Position numbers and translations under genes: made by a program
Notes under the pieces: generated by a model
Database searches by the model: none
Told to the model about the DNA's origin: nothing
The model's input: only the letters and a program-made list of their open reading frames with translations
DNA from: Thauera sp. 28
GTDB lineage: Bacteria > Pseudomonadota > Gammaproteobacteria > Burkholderiales > Rhodocyclaceae
Length of the DNA stretch: 48,085 nucleotides
Reading direction: 5' to 3'
Assembly (NCBI RefSeq): GCF_000310145.2
Contig: NZ_AMXA01000028.1
Span: forward strand, 1-48,085
Shown: positions 25,148 to 33,810 of the stretch, piece by piece
How the letters are laid out: the number at the start of each line of letters is the position of its first letter
Position numbering within the stretch: position 1 is the first letter of the stretch

Positions 25148-26161
25148 ATGCTTAGCTACCCGATCGACCAACTTCCCGACGCCGGCCACACGCTCGAAAT
25201 TGCACCCGGCGTGCGCTGGGTACGCATGAAGCTGCCCTTCGCCCTCGATCATATCAACCTGTGGCTGCTCGATGACGGCGACGCGCTCACCGTCATCGAC
25301 TGCGGCTACGGACAGGACGACACGCGTGCCGCATGGACGGCGATCTTCGCTGCCGACCCGCGCCCGGTGCGCAGGGTGATCGTCACCCACCACCACCCCG
25401 ACCACCTCGGCCTCGCGACCTGGCTGGCGGCGCGCGATGGTGCCACGATCCACATGACACAGGGGGAATTCCTCGCCGCCCACGCCATCTGGCATCAGCT
25501 GCCGGGCTACTGTGTACCGGACATGGTCGCTCAGTTCCGCCGCCATGGCCTCGACGCAGCACGGCTCGAAGCCCTTGGCGCACGTGGCAACGCCTACCGG
25601 CGCGGCGTGCCCGAACTGCCCGGCACGTTCAGCCGGTTGTTCGCCGGCAGCGAGCTGCAGATCGGCGGCCACAACTGGCGTGTCATCGTCGGCCACGGTC
25701 ATGCCCCGGAACATGCGAGCCTGCACTGTGCGGAGCTCGGGATCCTGATCTCAGGCGACATGCTGCTGCCGCGCATCTCGACCAACATCAGCGTCTACGC
25801 GGCCACGCCCGACGACGACCCGCTGGGCTGGTTCATCGACTCGCTACGGGCACTATGCACATTGCCCGAATACACGCTCGTGCTACCATCGCACGGCAAA
25901 CCTTTCAAGGGCATCAGGGTCCGCGTGGACCAGCTCATCGAGCATCACCGCGAGCGCTGTGGCGCGCTGCTCAATGCTTGCAGCACGCCCAGCAGCGCGG
26001 GCGACCTGCTCGGGACGCTGTTTCCCCGCGAACTCGATACCCATCAGGTCATGTTCGCCATGGGGGAGGCCATTGCCCACCTCAACCATCTCGAGAGGCA
26101 GGGAGCACTCTCGAGAGAGGTCGATGCGAGCGGCCTGGTCCGCTTCACCACTTGCCGTTAG
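25148..26161 (+). CDS. MBL-fold hydrolase (glyoxalase II-like)
   Basis: A 337-residue metallo-beta-lactamase-fold enzyme. The HxHxDH motif is intact (VTHHHPDHLG), with further metal ligands in VGHGHAPEHASLH and the bridging aspartate in ILISGDMLLPRIS. The last ligand region is YTLVLPSHGKPFKG. The C-terminal 90 residues are a helical extension as found in the YflN/PNPox-like or LACTB2-like subgroup. The start at 25148 (MLSYPIDQLPDAG) is chosen by fit with the fold; the upstream in-frame extension is AT-rich leader DNA. It precedes phaC by 33 bases and is probably cotranscribed. Substrate is unknown; thioester or lactone hydrolysis is a guess. Confidence 0.82.
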   Translation: MLSYPIDQLPDAGHTLEIAPGVRWVRMKLPFALDHINLWLLDDGDALTVIDCGYGQDDTRAAWTAIFAADPRPVRRVIVTHHHPDHLGLATWLAARDGATIHMTQGEFLAAHAIWHQLPGYCVPDMVAQFRRHGLDAARLEALGARGNAYRRGVPELPGTFSRLFAGSELQIGGHNWRVIVGHGHAPEHASLHCAELGILISGDMLLPRISTNISVYAATPDDDPLGWFIDSLRALCTLPEYTLVLPSHGKPFKGIRVRVDQLIEHHRERCGALLNACSTPSSAGDLLGTLFPRELDTHQVMFAMGEAIAHLNHLERQGALSREVDASGLVRFTTCR

Positions 26162-26194
26162 CCCGCCCCGCGCGACCACAGGAGCCCAAACAAC

Positions 26195-28018
26195 ATGGCT
26201 GCACCCAGCAACGACCCCCAGAAGGCAGAACTGCCCGATCCGCAAGAAGTCGCCAAGACCTACGCCGAGGTGGCGCGCCGCGCCTCGCACCTGATCAGCG
26301 ACCATGTGCAACGCCAGCTCAAGAAAGGCGTCTCTGCGCCAGCCGACGAGCTCGGCATCGCCCAGGCCTTCATGGACATGATGGCCAAGCTGCTGTCGAA
26401 CCCCTACAAGCTCGCCCAGGCGCAGATGAACCTGGTGTGGGACTACTTCTCGCTGTGGCAGCACTCGATGATGCGCTTCGCCGGCCTCAATGCCGCGCCG
26501 GTCGCCGCACCCGAGAAGTCCGACAAGCGTTTCAAGGACGAGGAGTGGGAGCAGCACTTCCTGTTCGACTTCATCAAGCAGTCCTACCTGATCGCCGCGC
26601 GCCACATCCACGACACGGTCAGCGGCGTCGACGGCCTCGACGAGCAGACCCAGAAGAAGGTCAACTTCTACACCCGCCAGTACATCGACGCGCTGTCGCC
26701 GTCGAACTTCGCGATGACCAACCCCGAGGTCTTCCGCGAGACGGTCAAGAGCCACGGCCAGAACCTGCTCAAGGGCCTCAACAACCTGCTGCGCGACGTC
26801 GAGGACGGCGGCGGCAACCTGCGCGTGAAGATGACCGACACCACGGCTTTCGAGCTGGGCAAGAACGTCGCCACCACGCCGGGCAAGGTCGTGTTCCAGA
26901 CCGAGATGATGCAGCTGCTGCAGTACACGCCGAGCACCGACAAGGTGCTCAAGAAGCCGCTGCTGATCGTTCCGCCCTGGATCAACAAGTTCTACATTCT
27001 CGACCTGCGCGAGAAGAACTCCTACATCAAGTGGGCGGTGGACCAGGGCCACACCGTATTCGTGATCTCCTGGGTCAACCCGGACGAGCGCCTGGCCGAG
27101 AAGAGCTTCGACGCCTATGTGCAGGAAGGCGTCGTGGCCGCACTCGAAGCCATCGAGAAGCAGACCGGCGAGAAGGAAGTCAACGCCGCCGGCTACTGCC
27201 TGGGCGGCACCCTGCTCGCCACCACCCTGGCCTACCTTGCCGGCAAGCGCCAGAAGCGCATCGCCTCGGCGACCTTCTTCACCACGATGACCGATTTCAC
27301 CGATCCGGGCGAGCTCGGCGTGTTCATCGACGAAGGCCAGGTCACCAGCCTCGAGAAGAAGATGTTCGAGCGCGGCTATCTGGAAGGTTCGGAGATGGCC
27401 GGCACCTTCAATATGCTGCGCGCCAACGACCTCATCTGGTCCTTCGTGGTCAATAACTACCTGATGGGCAAGGACCCCTTCCCGTTCGATCTGCTGTACT
27501 GGAACTCCGACTCCACGCGCATGCCGGCGACCATGCACAGCTTCTACCTGCGCAGGATGTACATGGAGAACCGCCTCATCGAGCCGGGCGGCATCGAGAT
27601 CGACGGCGTGCCGATCGACCTCGGCAAGATCAAGGTGCCGTGCTACTTCATCTCCACGATCGAAGACCACATCGCACCGTGGAAGAGCACCTACATGGGT
27701 GCGCGCCGCTTCGGTGGCCCGGTGCGCTTCGTGCTCGGCGGTTCCGGCCACATTGCCGGCATCGTCAACCCGCCTGCCGCCAACAAGTACGGCTACTGGG
27801 TCAACCCGGCTGCCAAGCTGGCCGAAACCGCGGACGCCTGGTTCGAAGGCACGCAGCAGCACCCGGGCTCCTGGTGGACCGACTGGCAAGCCTGGGTCAC
27901 GTCGCATGACGGCGAACAGGTCGAGGCGCGCGATCCGGCCAAGGGCAAGATCAAGCCGATCGAGGACGCTCCTGGCAGCTTCGTGAAGATCCGCGTGGAC
28001 GCCAAGGCTGCCGCCTGA
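26195..28018 (+). CDS. phaC: Class I poly(3-hydroxyalkanoate) synthase
   Basis: A 607-residue polymerase that joins 3-hydroxyacyl-CoA units into PHA storage polymer at the granule surface. The lipase-like box is GYCLGG with C335 as the catalytic cysteine; the other triad members are D491 (STIEDHIAPW) and H519 (GGSGHIAGIVNPP). The N-terminal domain (LLSNPYKLAQAQMNLVWDY) and the PPWINKFYILDLREKNS stretch are hallmarks of class I enzymes, and length fits. ACAGGAGC lies 11 bases upstream of the ATG. A strong intrinsic terminator follows. No phaA, phaB, phasin or PhaR gene adjoins; the thiolase at 21.5-22.7 kb could supply acetoacetyl-CoA. Confidence 0.96.
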   Translation: MAAPSNDPQKAELPDPQEVAKTYAEVARRASHLISDHVQRQLKKGVSAPADELGIAQAFMDMMAKLLSNPYKLAQAQMNLVWDYFSLWQHSMMRFAGLNAAPVAAPEKSDKRFKDEEWEQHFLFDFIKQSYLIAARHIHDTVSGVDGLDEQTQKKVNFYTRQYIDALSPSNFAMTNPEVFRETVKSHGQNLLKGLNNLLRDVEDGGGNLRVKMTDTTAFELGKNVATTPGKVVFQTEMMQLLQYTPSTDKVLKKPLLIVPPWINKFYILDLREKNSYIKWAVDQGHTVFVISWVNPDERLAEKSFDAYVQEGVVAALEAIEKQTGEKEVNAAGYCLGGTLLATTLAYLAGKRQKRIASATFFTTMTDFTDPGELGVFIDEGQVTSLEKKMFERGYLEGSEMAGTFNMLRANDLIWSFVVNNYLMGKDPFPFDLLYWNSDSTRMPATMHSFYLRRMYMENRLIEPGGIEIDGVPIDLGKIKVPCYFISTIEDHIAPWKSTYMGARRFGGPVRFVLGGSGHIAGIVNPPAANKYGYWVNPAAKLAETADAWFEGTQQHPGSWWTDWQAWVTSHDGEQVEARDPAKGKIKPIEDAPGSFVKIRVDAKAAA

Positions 28019-28036
28019 GCCTTGCCTAGCCACTCC

Positions 28037-28061
28037 GGGGAGGGGGAACCCTCCCCTTTTT
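28037..28061 (+). terminator. Intrinsic terminator of phaC
   Basis: GGGGAGGG at 28037-28044 pairs perfectly with CCCTCCCC at 28049-28056 around a GGAA tetraloop, followed by five Ts. This is the clearest Rho-independent terminator in the window, 18 bases after the phaC stop. Confidence 0.9.
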
Positions 28062-28078
28062 CGTTGACGATCGACCCG

Positions 28079-28516
28079 ATGACGCATCCAGACGTCCGCC
28101 TGGTACTCGACACCAATACCGTGCTCGCACTGTGGATGTTCCGCGACCCAGCGCTCGCCGCGCTGCGCGACTGGATCGAACGCAGCCGGCCGCCTCTGCT
28201 GGCGTGTGCAGACACGCTCGGCGAGTTGCGTGCCGTGCTCGGCTACGCCCAGTTCGGCCAGGGCCTCGAGGCCCGCGAAGCACTGCTGTCGGCCTACCGC
28301 GGACGGATTCGCGAGATCGCGATGCCGCCTGCCCCGACACTGCCGGCCTGCAAGGATCCCGATGACCAGAAGTTCCTCGAACTGGCCGTGGGCGCCGGCG
28401 CGACCCACCTGCTCACACGCGACCGCGCACTGCTGAAGATGGCGCGCAGGCGCGGTATCTCCGGCCTTCTCGCCATCGTCACGCCCGAGGCGTTCAGCCG
28501 CCAGCTTGCTCCCTGA
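28079..28516 (+). CDS. PIN-domain putative ribonuclease/toxin
   Basis: A 145-residue single PIN domain of the putative-toxin type (TIGR00305-like). The acidic residues of the metal centre are visible: D11 in RLVLDTNTVLALW, E51 in DTLGELRAVL, and the pair in DPDDQKFLELA and HLLTRDRALLKMA. Such proteins are Mg-dependent RNases, often VapC-like toxins. No antitoxin gene lies before or after it; upstream is the phaC terminator. The start at 28079 lacks a good ribosome site. Its last 23 bases overlap, tail to tail, the end of the metal-receptor gene on the other strand. A housekeeping nuclease is as likely as a toxin. Confidence 0.8.
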   Translation: MTHPDVRLVLDTNTVLALWMFRDPALAALRDWIERSRPPLLACADTLGELRAVLGYAQFGQGLEAREALLSAYRGRIREIAMPPAPTLPACKDPDDQKFLELAVGAGATHLLTRDRALLKMARRRGISGLLAIVTPEAFSRQLAP

Positions 28517-29351
28517 GGCTGCGGCGAAGGGCACACAGGTAGCGCAGCCCCTCCGCGGCCCGACTGCCGTACCAGGAAACCATCTCGCCGTCGACGAGCT
28601 GCGCCGGGAGGGCGGACAGACCGGCAACTTCGGTCACATGCAGGTCGCGAAACCTGTAGGGCTCGCTCGACAGCAGCACGCGCTCCACCTGCGCGAGCCA
28701 GGGCTCACCCCACTCGAAGGCGGGGTAGCGCGCTGCGCCCTGCGCACCGCCATGGCGCGCCGGCAGGGTCTCCCAACCGACCTCGGCGAGCGTCGCCGCG
28801 ATATAGGTGTCACGCGCCACCGTCATCCACGGCTCGCGCCAGATCAGATAAAGAACGCGCTCATCATCGAGCTCCGCACGCAGCGCAGCAGCCTCGTCGA
28901 GGGCTGCGCGCAACTCGGCGGCAAGCAGCGCTGCACGCTGCGCGGCCGAGAACACCCCGCCCAGCAGATCGAAGAGGCGCAAGTTGTCCTGCGGGGAGCA
29001 GGGATGCGTGACGACGATGTGGGGCACGAAGGCGGCAAGCTCGTCCACCGTCTCACGCCTGTTCTCGTCGATGTTGACCAGCACATGGGTGGGCTCGAGC
29101 TCGCGAATTCGCTCCAGCCGGACGTCCTTGGTGCCCCCTACTTTCGGCACCGCACGCAGCGCTTCGCGCGGGTGCACACAGAACCCCGTGCGACCGACCA
29201 CTTGCCCGCCAAGGCCGAGCGCAAACAGCAGCTCGGTGAGCGAGGGCACCAGCGACACGATGCGCGCACCACCGTCCGCCCGTTCATGGCGCTGCCCGCC
29301 ATCGTCGTCCCAAGCCTCCCTCCTCGTCACTCCTGGCTGCTGTGCAATCAA
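28494..29351 (-). CDS. BtuF-like cobalamin/metal-chelate receptor protein, TTG start
   Basis: A 285-residue protein of the helical-backbone metal receptor family (BtuF/FecB type). Recognisable segments are RIVSLVPSLTELLFALGLGGQVVGRT, read in two parts, then EPTHVLVNIDENRRE and VTHPCSPQDNLRLFDLLGG. These are typical of predicted cobalamin-binding proteins. No signal peptide is present: the N-terminus is hydrophilic (MIAQQPGVTRREAWDDDGG), so it may be cytosolic, as in several proteobacterial members. The start is TTG at 29351, supported by GGAGG seven bases upstream and the absence of a nearby ATG. No BtuC/BtuD transporter genes adjoin. A TACAAT -10-like box lies at 29383-29378 on the minus strand. 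Confidence 0.8.
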   Translation of the reverse strand: MIAQQPGVTRREAWDDDGGQRHERADGGARIVSLVPSLTELLFALGLGGQVVGRTGFCVHPREALRAVPKVGGTKDVRLERIRELEPTHVLVNIDENRRETVDELAAFVPHIVVTHPCSPQDNLRLFDLLGGVFSAAQRAALLAAELRAALDEAAALRAELDDERVLYLIWREPWMTVARDTYIAATLAEVGWETLPARHGGAQGAARYPAFEWGEPWLAQVERVLLSSEPYRFRDLHVTEVAGLSALPAQLVDGEMVSWYGSRAAEGLRYLCALRRSLREQAGG

Positions 29352-29596
29352 CGTATGTCCTCCACATCCGGCAGCGCATTGTAGTACGCCTCAAAGCGCG
29401 CTCCACTGCGCCCTGCGGGAAACCCGACTAGCGCCGAAACGCAGGTTGTGAAAAGCTGTCGGCTCTTGCGTTGGCCGATCGACAGCCTGTCACGCCATGA
29501 TCTGGTGTCCTGCCGCGCACGCCCTCGTGACGGACACCCCCTGCACGTACGGGCGACCACGCTCTCACCCTCGTTGACACGACCCAGGAGGAATCC

Positions 29597-30565
29597 ATGA
29601 AGAAACTGACCGCCATTGCCGCTGCCTTTGCCCTCGTCGGCACCCTCGGTGCCGCACCGGCCCAGGCGCAGCAGAAGTTCGTCACCATCGGCACCGGTGG
29701 GGTCACAGGCGTCTATTACGCCGCAGGCGGCGCAATCTGCCGTCTGATCAACAAGGACCGCGCCCAGCACGGCCTGCGCTGCTCGGTGGAGAGCACCGGC
29801 GGCTCGGTATACAACGTAAACACCATCAAGGCTGGCGAGCTCGACTTCGGCGTCGCCCAGTCCGACGTGCAGTTCAACGCCATCAACGGCAAGGCACAGT
29901 TCGCCGAAGGTGGCGCCGTGTCCGACCTGCGCGCGGTGTTCTCGCTGCATCCTGAGCCGCTCACCATCCTCGCCCGCAAGGAAGCCGGTGTCGCGAAGAT
30001 GGAAGACTTCAAGGGCAAGCGTTTCAACGTCGGCAACCCGGGGTCGGGTCAACGCGCCACGATGGACATGCTGCTGCCCGCGATCGGCATGTCGACCTCG
30101 GACTTCTCGCTGGTGTCCGAGCTGCGCCCGGATGAGCATGGCTCGGCGCTGTGCGACAACAAGATCGACGGCTTTGCCTTCGTTGTCGGCCACCCGGCGG
30201 CGAACATCCAGGACGTGACCACGACCTGCGGCGCCAAGCTGGTGTCGATCACCGGAGCCGGCGTGGACAAGCTTGTGGCTGAGCACCCCTATTTCGCCAA
30301 GGTCTCGATTCCGGGCGGGATGTACGCCAACAACCCCGATCCGGCTGAAACCTTCGGCGTGGTGGCGAGCTTCGTGACCTCGGCCAAGGTACCGGCTGAC
30401 ACCGTCTACACGATGGTCAAGGCCGTGTTCGAGAACTTCGAGGATTTCAAGAAGCTGCACCCTGCCTTCGCCAACCTCGATCCCGCGCACATGATCAAGG
30501 ACGGCCTGTCGGCCCCGCTGCACGAGGGTGCGGTGAAGTACTACAAGGAGAAGGGCTGGATGTAA
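29597..30565 (+). CDS. TAXI-family TRAP transporter solute-binding protein
   Basis: A 322-residue periplasmic receptor. The signal peptide [24 protein letters not shown] is followed by the TAXI hallmark [23 protein letters not shown], seen from residue 28 on. The remaining marks are [25 protein letters not shown] (in two segments), [14 protein letters not shown] and the C-terminal [15 protein letters not shown] consensus AGGAGG is six to seven bases upstream of the ATG. It binds its ligand and hands it to the fused permease encoded 111 bases downstream. Substrate unknown; several TAXI receptors bind glutamate, C4-dicarboxylates or similar acids. Confidence 0.93.
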   Translation: MKKLTAIAAAFALVGTLGAAPAQAQQKFVTIGTGGVTGVYYAAGGAICRLINKDRAQHGLRCSVESTGGSVYNVNTIKAGELDFGVAQSDVQFNAINGKAQFAEGGAVSDLRAVFSLHPEPLTILARKEAGVAKMEDFKGKRFNVGNPGSGQRATMDMLLPAIGMSTSDFSLVSELRPDEHGSALCDNKIDGFAFVVGHPAANIQDVTTTCGAKLVSITGAGVDKLVAEHPYFAKVSIPGGMYANNPDPAETFGVVASFVTSAKVPADTVYTMVKAVFENFEDFKKLHPAFANLDPAHMIKDGLSAPLHEGAVKYYKEKGWM

Positions 30566-30574
30566 GTCCGCCGG

Positions 30575-30598
30575 CCGGCACCCTTCGGGCGGTGCCGG
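30575..30598 (+). other. Stem-loop after the TAXI receptor gene
   Basis: CCGGCACC at 30575-30582 pairs with GGTGCCGG at 30591-30598, with a GC-rich TTCG-containing loop and no T-tract. Together with the next hairpin it may stabilise the receptor mRNA 3' end and lower read-through into the permease gene, which is the usual stoichiometry in binding-protein transporters. Confidence 0.5.
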
Positions 30599-30609
30599 AT
30601 GCTCTTCAG

Positions 30610-30644
30610 ACAACGGCGGCGGGCGCCCAGCCCCCCGCCGTTGT
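30610..30644 (+). other. Second stem-loop before the TRAP permease gene
   Basis: ACAACGGCGG at 30610-30619 and CCGCCGTTGT at 30635-30644 form a perfect 10-bp stem with a 15-base loop, 32 bases before the permease start codon. No run of Ts follows, so it is more likely an attenuator or mRNA stabiliser than a full terminator. Confidence 0.5.
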
Positions 30645-30676
30645 CGTCTCCGATCCGACTTCGAGGGGCGCTGCTC

Positions 30677-33283
30677 ATGACCCGCAAAAATGACAACAAG
30701 GACAACTTCGAGCTGTCCGACGAAGAACTGCAGAAAATCGTTGCCGAAGCCGATACCGGCGGACGCAAGCCCACCGGCCTGACCGCCAACGTGCTGCTCG
30801 TGGTGGCGCTGGCATGGTCGCTGTTCCAGCTCTGGATTGCCTCGCCGCTGCCCTTCTCGCTAGGCGTGTTCGTGTTCAACGACACCGAGGCACGTGCAAT
30901 CCATCTCGCCTTCGCCGTGTTCCTGGCCTTTGCTGCCTACCCCGCGCTCAAGCGCTCGCCACGCGACCGCGTGCCGATCCAGGACTGGATCCTCGCCGGC
31001 GCAGGGGCCTACTGTGCGGCCTACCTGTTCCTGTTCTACCGCGAGCTGTCGACCCGCCCCGGCCTGCCCACCGACATGGACATTGCCACCGCCGTGGTCG
31101 GCCTCACCCTGCTGCTCGAGGCCGCGCGCCGCGCACTTGGCCTGCCGATGGTGATCCTCGCCGTCGTGTTCCTGTGCTACATCTTCTTCGGCCCGTACAT
31201 GCCGGACGTGATCGCCCACCGCGGCGCCTCGCTGGCCAAGGGCATGAGCCACATGTGGCTGACCACCGAGGGCGTGTTCGGCGTGGCACTCGGCGTGTCG
31301 ACCAGCTTCATCTTCCTGTTCGTGCTGTTCGGTGCGCTGCTCGAGACCGCAGGCGCGGGCGCCTACTTCATCAAGTCGGCGATCGCGCTTCTCGGCCACA
31401 TGCGCGGCGGTCCGGCCAAGGCCGCCGTGGTCGCATCGGCCAGCACCGGCCTGATCTCCGGCTCGTCGATCGCCAACGTGGTCACCACCGGCACCTTCAC
31501 GATCCCGCTCATGAAGAGTGTGGGCTACCGTGCCGACAAGGCGGCGTCGGTCGAGGTCGCCTCCTCGGTCAACGGCCAGATCATGCCCCCGGTGATGGGC
31601 GCCGCGGCCTTCCTCATGGTCGAGTACGTCGGCATCACCTACGTGCAGGTGATGAAGCACGCCATCCTGCCCGCGCTGATCTCGTACATCGCGCTGTTCT
31701 ACATCGTGCACCTCGAGGCCCTGAAGATGGACCTGAAGGGCCTGCCGCGACGCGAGCCGCTGCCCTGGCAGAAGGCGGTGATCACGACGCTGATGACCTT
31801 CTCCGGGCTGGTGATCCTGTCCGCGGTAATCTACTGGGGCTTTGGCTGGATCAAGGACCTCTTTGGCGACGGCGCCTTCATCGTGGTCGGCGTGCTGATG
31901 CTCATTGCCTACATCTTCATTGTCCGCCATGGCGCGAAGTACCCCGAACTGCACCTCGAGAAGCCGGGCGAGACCATGGAGTACCTGCCCGAGATCGGCC
32001 CCACGCTCAAGTCCGGCCTGCACTTCCTGCTGCCGGTAGCAGCGCTGATCTGGAACCTGATGGTCGAGCAGCTCTCGCCCGCGCTGTCGGCATTCTGGGC
32101 GACGCTGTTCCTGATGTTCATTCTCGTCACCCAGCGCCCGCTGTTCGCGTTGTTCCGCGGCACCGGTGCGCTCGGCGCCGCAACCCGCCAGGGCTTCCAC
32201 GACCTGCTGTCGGGTCTTGTCACCGGCGCGCGCAACATGATCGGCATCGGCATCGCCACCGCCACCGCAGGCGTGATCGTCGGCACAGTGACCCTGACCG
32301 GGATCGGCCTGGCGATGACGGAGCTGGTCGAGGTACTCTCGGGCGGCAACCTGATGATCATGCTGGTGCTGGTCGCAGTCATCTGCCTGATCCTCGGCAT
32401 GGGGCTACCGACCACGGCGAACTACATCGTGGTGTCGTCGCTGATGGCGCCGGTGATCGTCGAGCTGGGGGCGCAGAGCGGGCTGCTGGTGCCGCTGATC
32501 GCGGTGCACCTGTTCGTGTTCTACTTCGGTCTGATGGCCGACGTGACGCCGCCTGTGGGCCTGGCCTCTTATGCCGCGGCCGGCATCGCCAAGAGCGACC
32601 CGATACGCACCGGCCTCACCGCATTCGGCTACAGCCTGCGCACCGCAGTACTGCCCTTCATGTTCATCTTCAACACGCAATTGCTGCTGATCGGCATCGA
32701 CAGCAGCTTCCAGCTCGTGCTGACGATCGTCACCGCCACGGTGGCAAGCATGATGTTCGCCGCGGCGACCCAGGGCTTCTTCATCGCCAGGAACCGCATC
32801 CACGAGACCATCCTGCTGTTGCTGGTCACCTTCACCCTGTTCCGGCCCGGGTTCTGGATGGACATGCTCTATCCGCCCTACGACGAGGTCGCGCCAACCG
32901 AGCTCAGCCGGCTGGTGGAGGAGGCACCGCGCAACGGCAAGCTGCGGATATGGATCGAAGGCATGAGCCTGGAAGGCCGCGACATCTCCAAGGGTGTGCT
33001 GCTGCCGCTGGGCGAGCGCGGCCCGGCACGCGAACGGCTCAACGCGATGGGCCTGACCGTGATGTCCCTTGGCGACGATGTCCAGATCGCCGCGGTGCGC
33101 TTCGGCAGCCAGGCGGAGAAGCTGGGCCTCGAGCAGGGCTTCACCATCACGACGATCGAGCTGCCCTCGGGTGAGCGCCCCGCCAAGGAGTGGATGTTCG
33201 TCCCGGCCTTCGTGCTCCTGGGCCTGGTCTATGCAATGCAGAAACCCAGACAGCGGCGCCGGGAAACCGAAGCCGAGGCCTGA
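30677..33283 (+). CDS. TRAP transporter fused permease (4TM + 12TM) with DUF3394 tail
   Basis: An 868-residue inner-membrane protein that imports the solute delivered by the TAXI receptor using an ion gradient. After a charged N-terminus (MTRKNDNKDNFELSDEELQK) come about four membrane helices equivalent to DctQ, then the large DctM-type domain. Hallmarks are GGPAKAAVVASASTGLISGSSIANVVTTG (read in parts), VNGQIMPPVMGAAAFLM, LGMGLPTTANYIV and VTPPVGLASYAAAGIA. The C-terminal 120 residues (from about LRIWIEGMSLEGRD) form a soluble DUF3394 domain with a PDZ-like pattern, followed by one more helix and a basic tail. The start at 30677 has GAGGGGC upstream; an earlier ATG at 30599 lies within the hairpin region and is rejected. 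Confidence 0.93.
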   Translation: MTRKNDNKDNFELSDEELQKIVAEADTGGRKPTGLTANVLLVVALAWSLFQLWIASPLPFSLGVFVFNDTEARAIHLAFAVFLAFAAYPALKRSPRDRVPIQDWILAGAGAYCAAYLFLFYRELSTRPGLPTDMDIATAVVGLTLLLEAARRALGLPMVILAVVFLCYIFFGPYMPDVIAHRGASLAKGMSHMWLTTEGVFGVALGVSTSFIFLFVLFGALLETAGAGAYFIKSAIALLGHMRGGPAKAAVVASASTGLISGSSIANVVTTGTFTIPLMKSVGYRADKAASVEVASSVNGQIMPPVMGAAAFLMVEYVGITYVQVMKHAILPALISYIALFYIVHLEALKMDLKGLPRREPLPWQKAVITTLMTFSGLVILSAVIYWGFGWIKDLFGDGAFIVVGVLMLIAYIFIVRHGAKYPELHLEKPGETMEYLPEIGPTLKSGLHFLLPVAALIWNLMVEQLSPALSAFWATLFLMFILVTQRPLFALFRGTGALGAATRQGFHDLLSGLVTGARNMIGIGIATATAGVIVGTVTLTGIGLAMTELVEVLSGGNLMIMLVLVAVICLILGMGLPTTANYIVVSSLMAPVIVELGAQSGLLVPLIAVHLFVFYFGLMADVTPPVGLASYAAAGIAKSDPIRTGLTAFGYSLRTAVLPFMFIFNTQLLLIGIDSSFQLVLTIVTATVASMMFAAATQGFFIARNRIHETILLLLVTFTLFRPGFWMDMLYPPYDEVAPTELSRLVEEAPRNGKLRIWIEGMSLEGRDISKGVLLPLGERGPARERLNAMGLTVMSLGDDVQIAAVRFGSQAEKLGLEQGFTITTIELPSGERPAKEWMFVPAFVLLGLVYAMQKPRQRRRETEAEA

Positions 33284-33297
33284 GCCCGCTACGCAGA

Positions 33298-33332
33298 AAG
33301 GCCGCCCCTCCGGTTGGAGCGGGCGGCCTTTT
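33298..33332. terminator. Bidirectional intrinsic terminator
   Basis: AAGGCCGCCC at 33298-33307 pairs perfectly with GGGCGGCCTT at 33321-33330, with an inner CTCC-GGTT-GGAG hairpin in the loop. TTTT follows on the plus strand, and the mirrored TTT follows on the minus strand. It ends the TRAP transcript and, in the other direction, the dsbA-PilZ transcript. Confidence 0.85.
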
Positions 33333-33354
33333 CATGTGCAGTAAGCGCGGGCGC

Positions 33355-33810
33355 TCAGATCAGCGAAGGGCCATCGACGATTGCCGCCGCATCCTTCTCG
33401 GTGATGCGCACGCTTGCGTTCATGATGACCAGGGCGATCAGCCAGTCGTGCAGGCGCTCACGATCCTCGCCCTCGAGCGCAACGAAGCGGCAACCCGCCT
33501 GCGCCGTCGCGGCGATGCAATTGACGACCTGGGCGCGCCCCCTGATCAGATCAGGCACCCCCTCTCGATGCAGCACGAAGCCGAACAAGGCCCCCTCGGC
33601 CAAGCCGGCTTCGGCACCGACCGAGAAGCCCTCAACCGAGATGTCGCGCAAGGCCCGGCGGCCCAGGCCGTCGATATCGACCCAGAAGCAGGGCTCGCCA
33701 CGGCGCAGCGCAAGGAAGCGCTGGATGCGCCTGCGCTCGCCGCTGTCCTCACCGGACTCACCCGCCGACGGCTGAGCGGGACTGGGCACGCCCGACTGGA
33801 CGACGCTCAT
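33355..33810 (-). CDS. PilZ-domain c-di-GMP binding protein
   Basis: A 151-residue protein with one PilZ domain. The two ligand motifs are present: RRxxxR as RRRIQR at 26-31 and the (D/N)xSxxG motif as DISVEGFSVG at 56-65, so c-di-GMP binding is likely. The N-terminal 24 residues are low complexity. The start at 33810 overlaps the dsbA stop (ATGA), implying translational coupling. Likely role is post-translational control of surface or motility functions; the partner is unknown. It ends before a bidirectional terminator. Confidence 0.85.
   Translation of the reverse strand: MSVVQSGVPSPAQPSAGESGEDSGERRRIQRFLALRRGEPCFWVDIDGLGRRALRDISVEGFSVGAEAGLAEGALFGFVLHREGVPDLIRGRAQVVNCIAATAQAGCRFVALEGEDRERLHDWLIALVIMNASVRITEKDAAAIVDGPSLI

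Noticed and set aside
28079-28516. VapBC toxin-antitoxin system
   Set aside because: Only a PIN-domain gene is present. No small antitoxin frame with its own ribosome site lies immediately up- or downstream, so a complete toxin-antitoxin module cannot be claimed.
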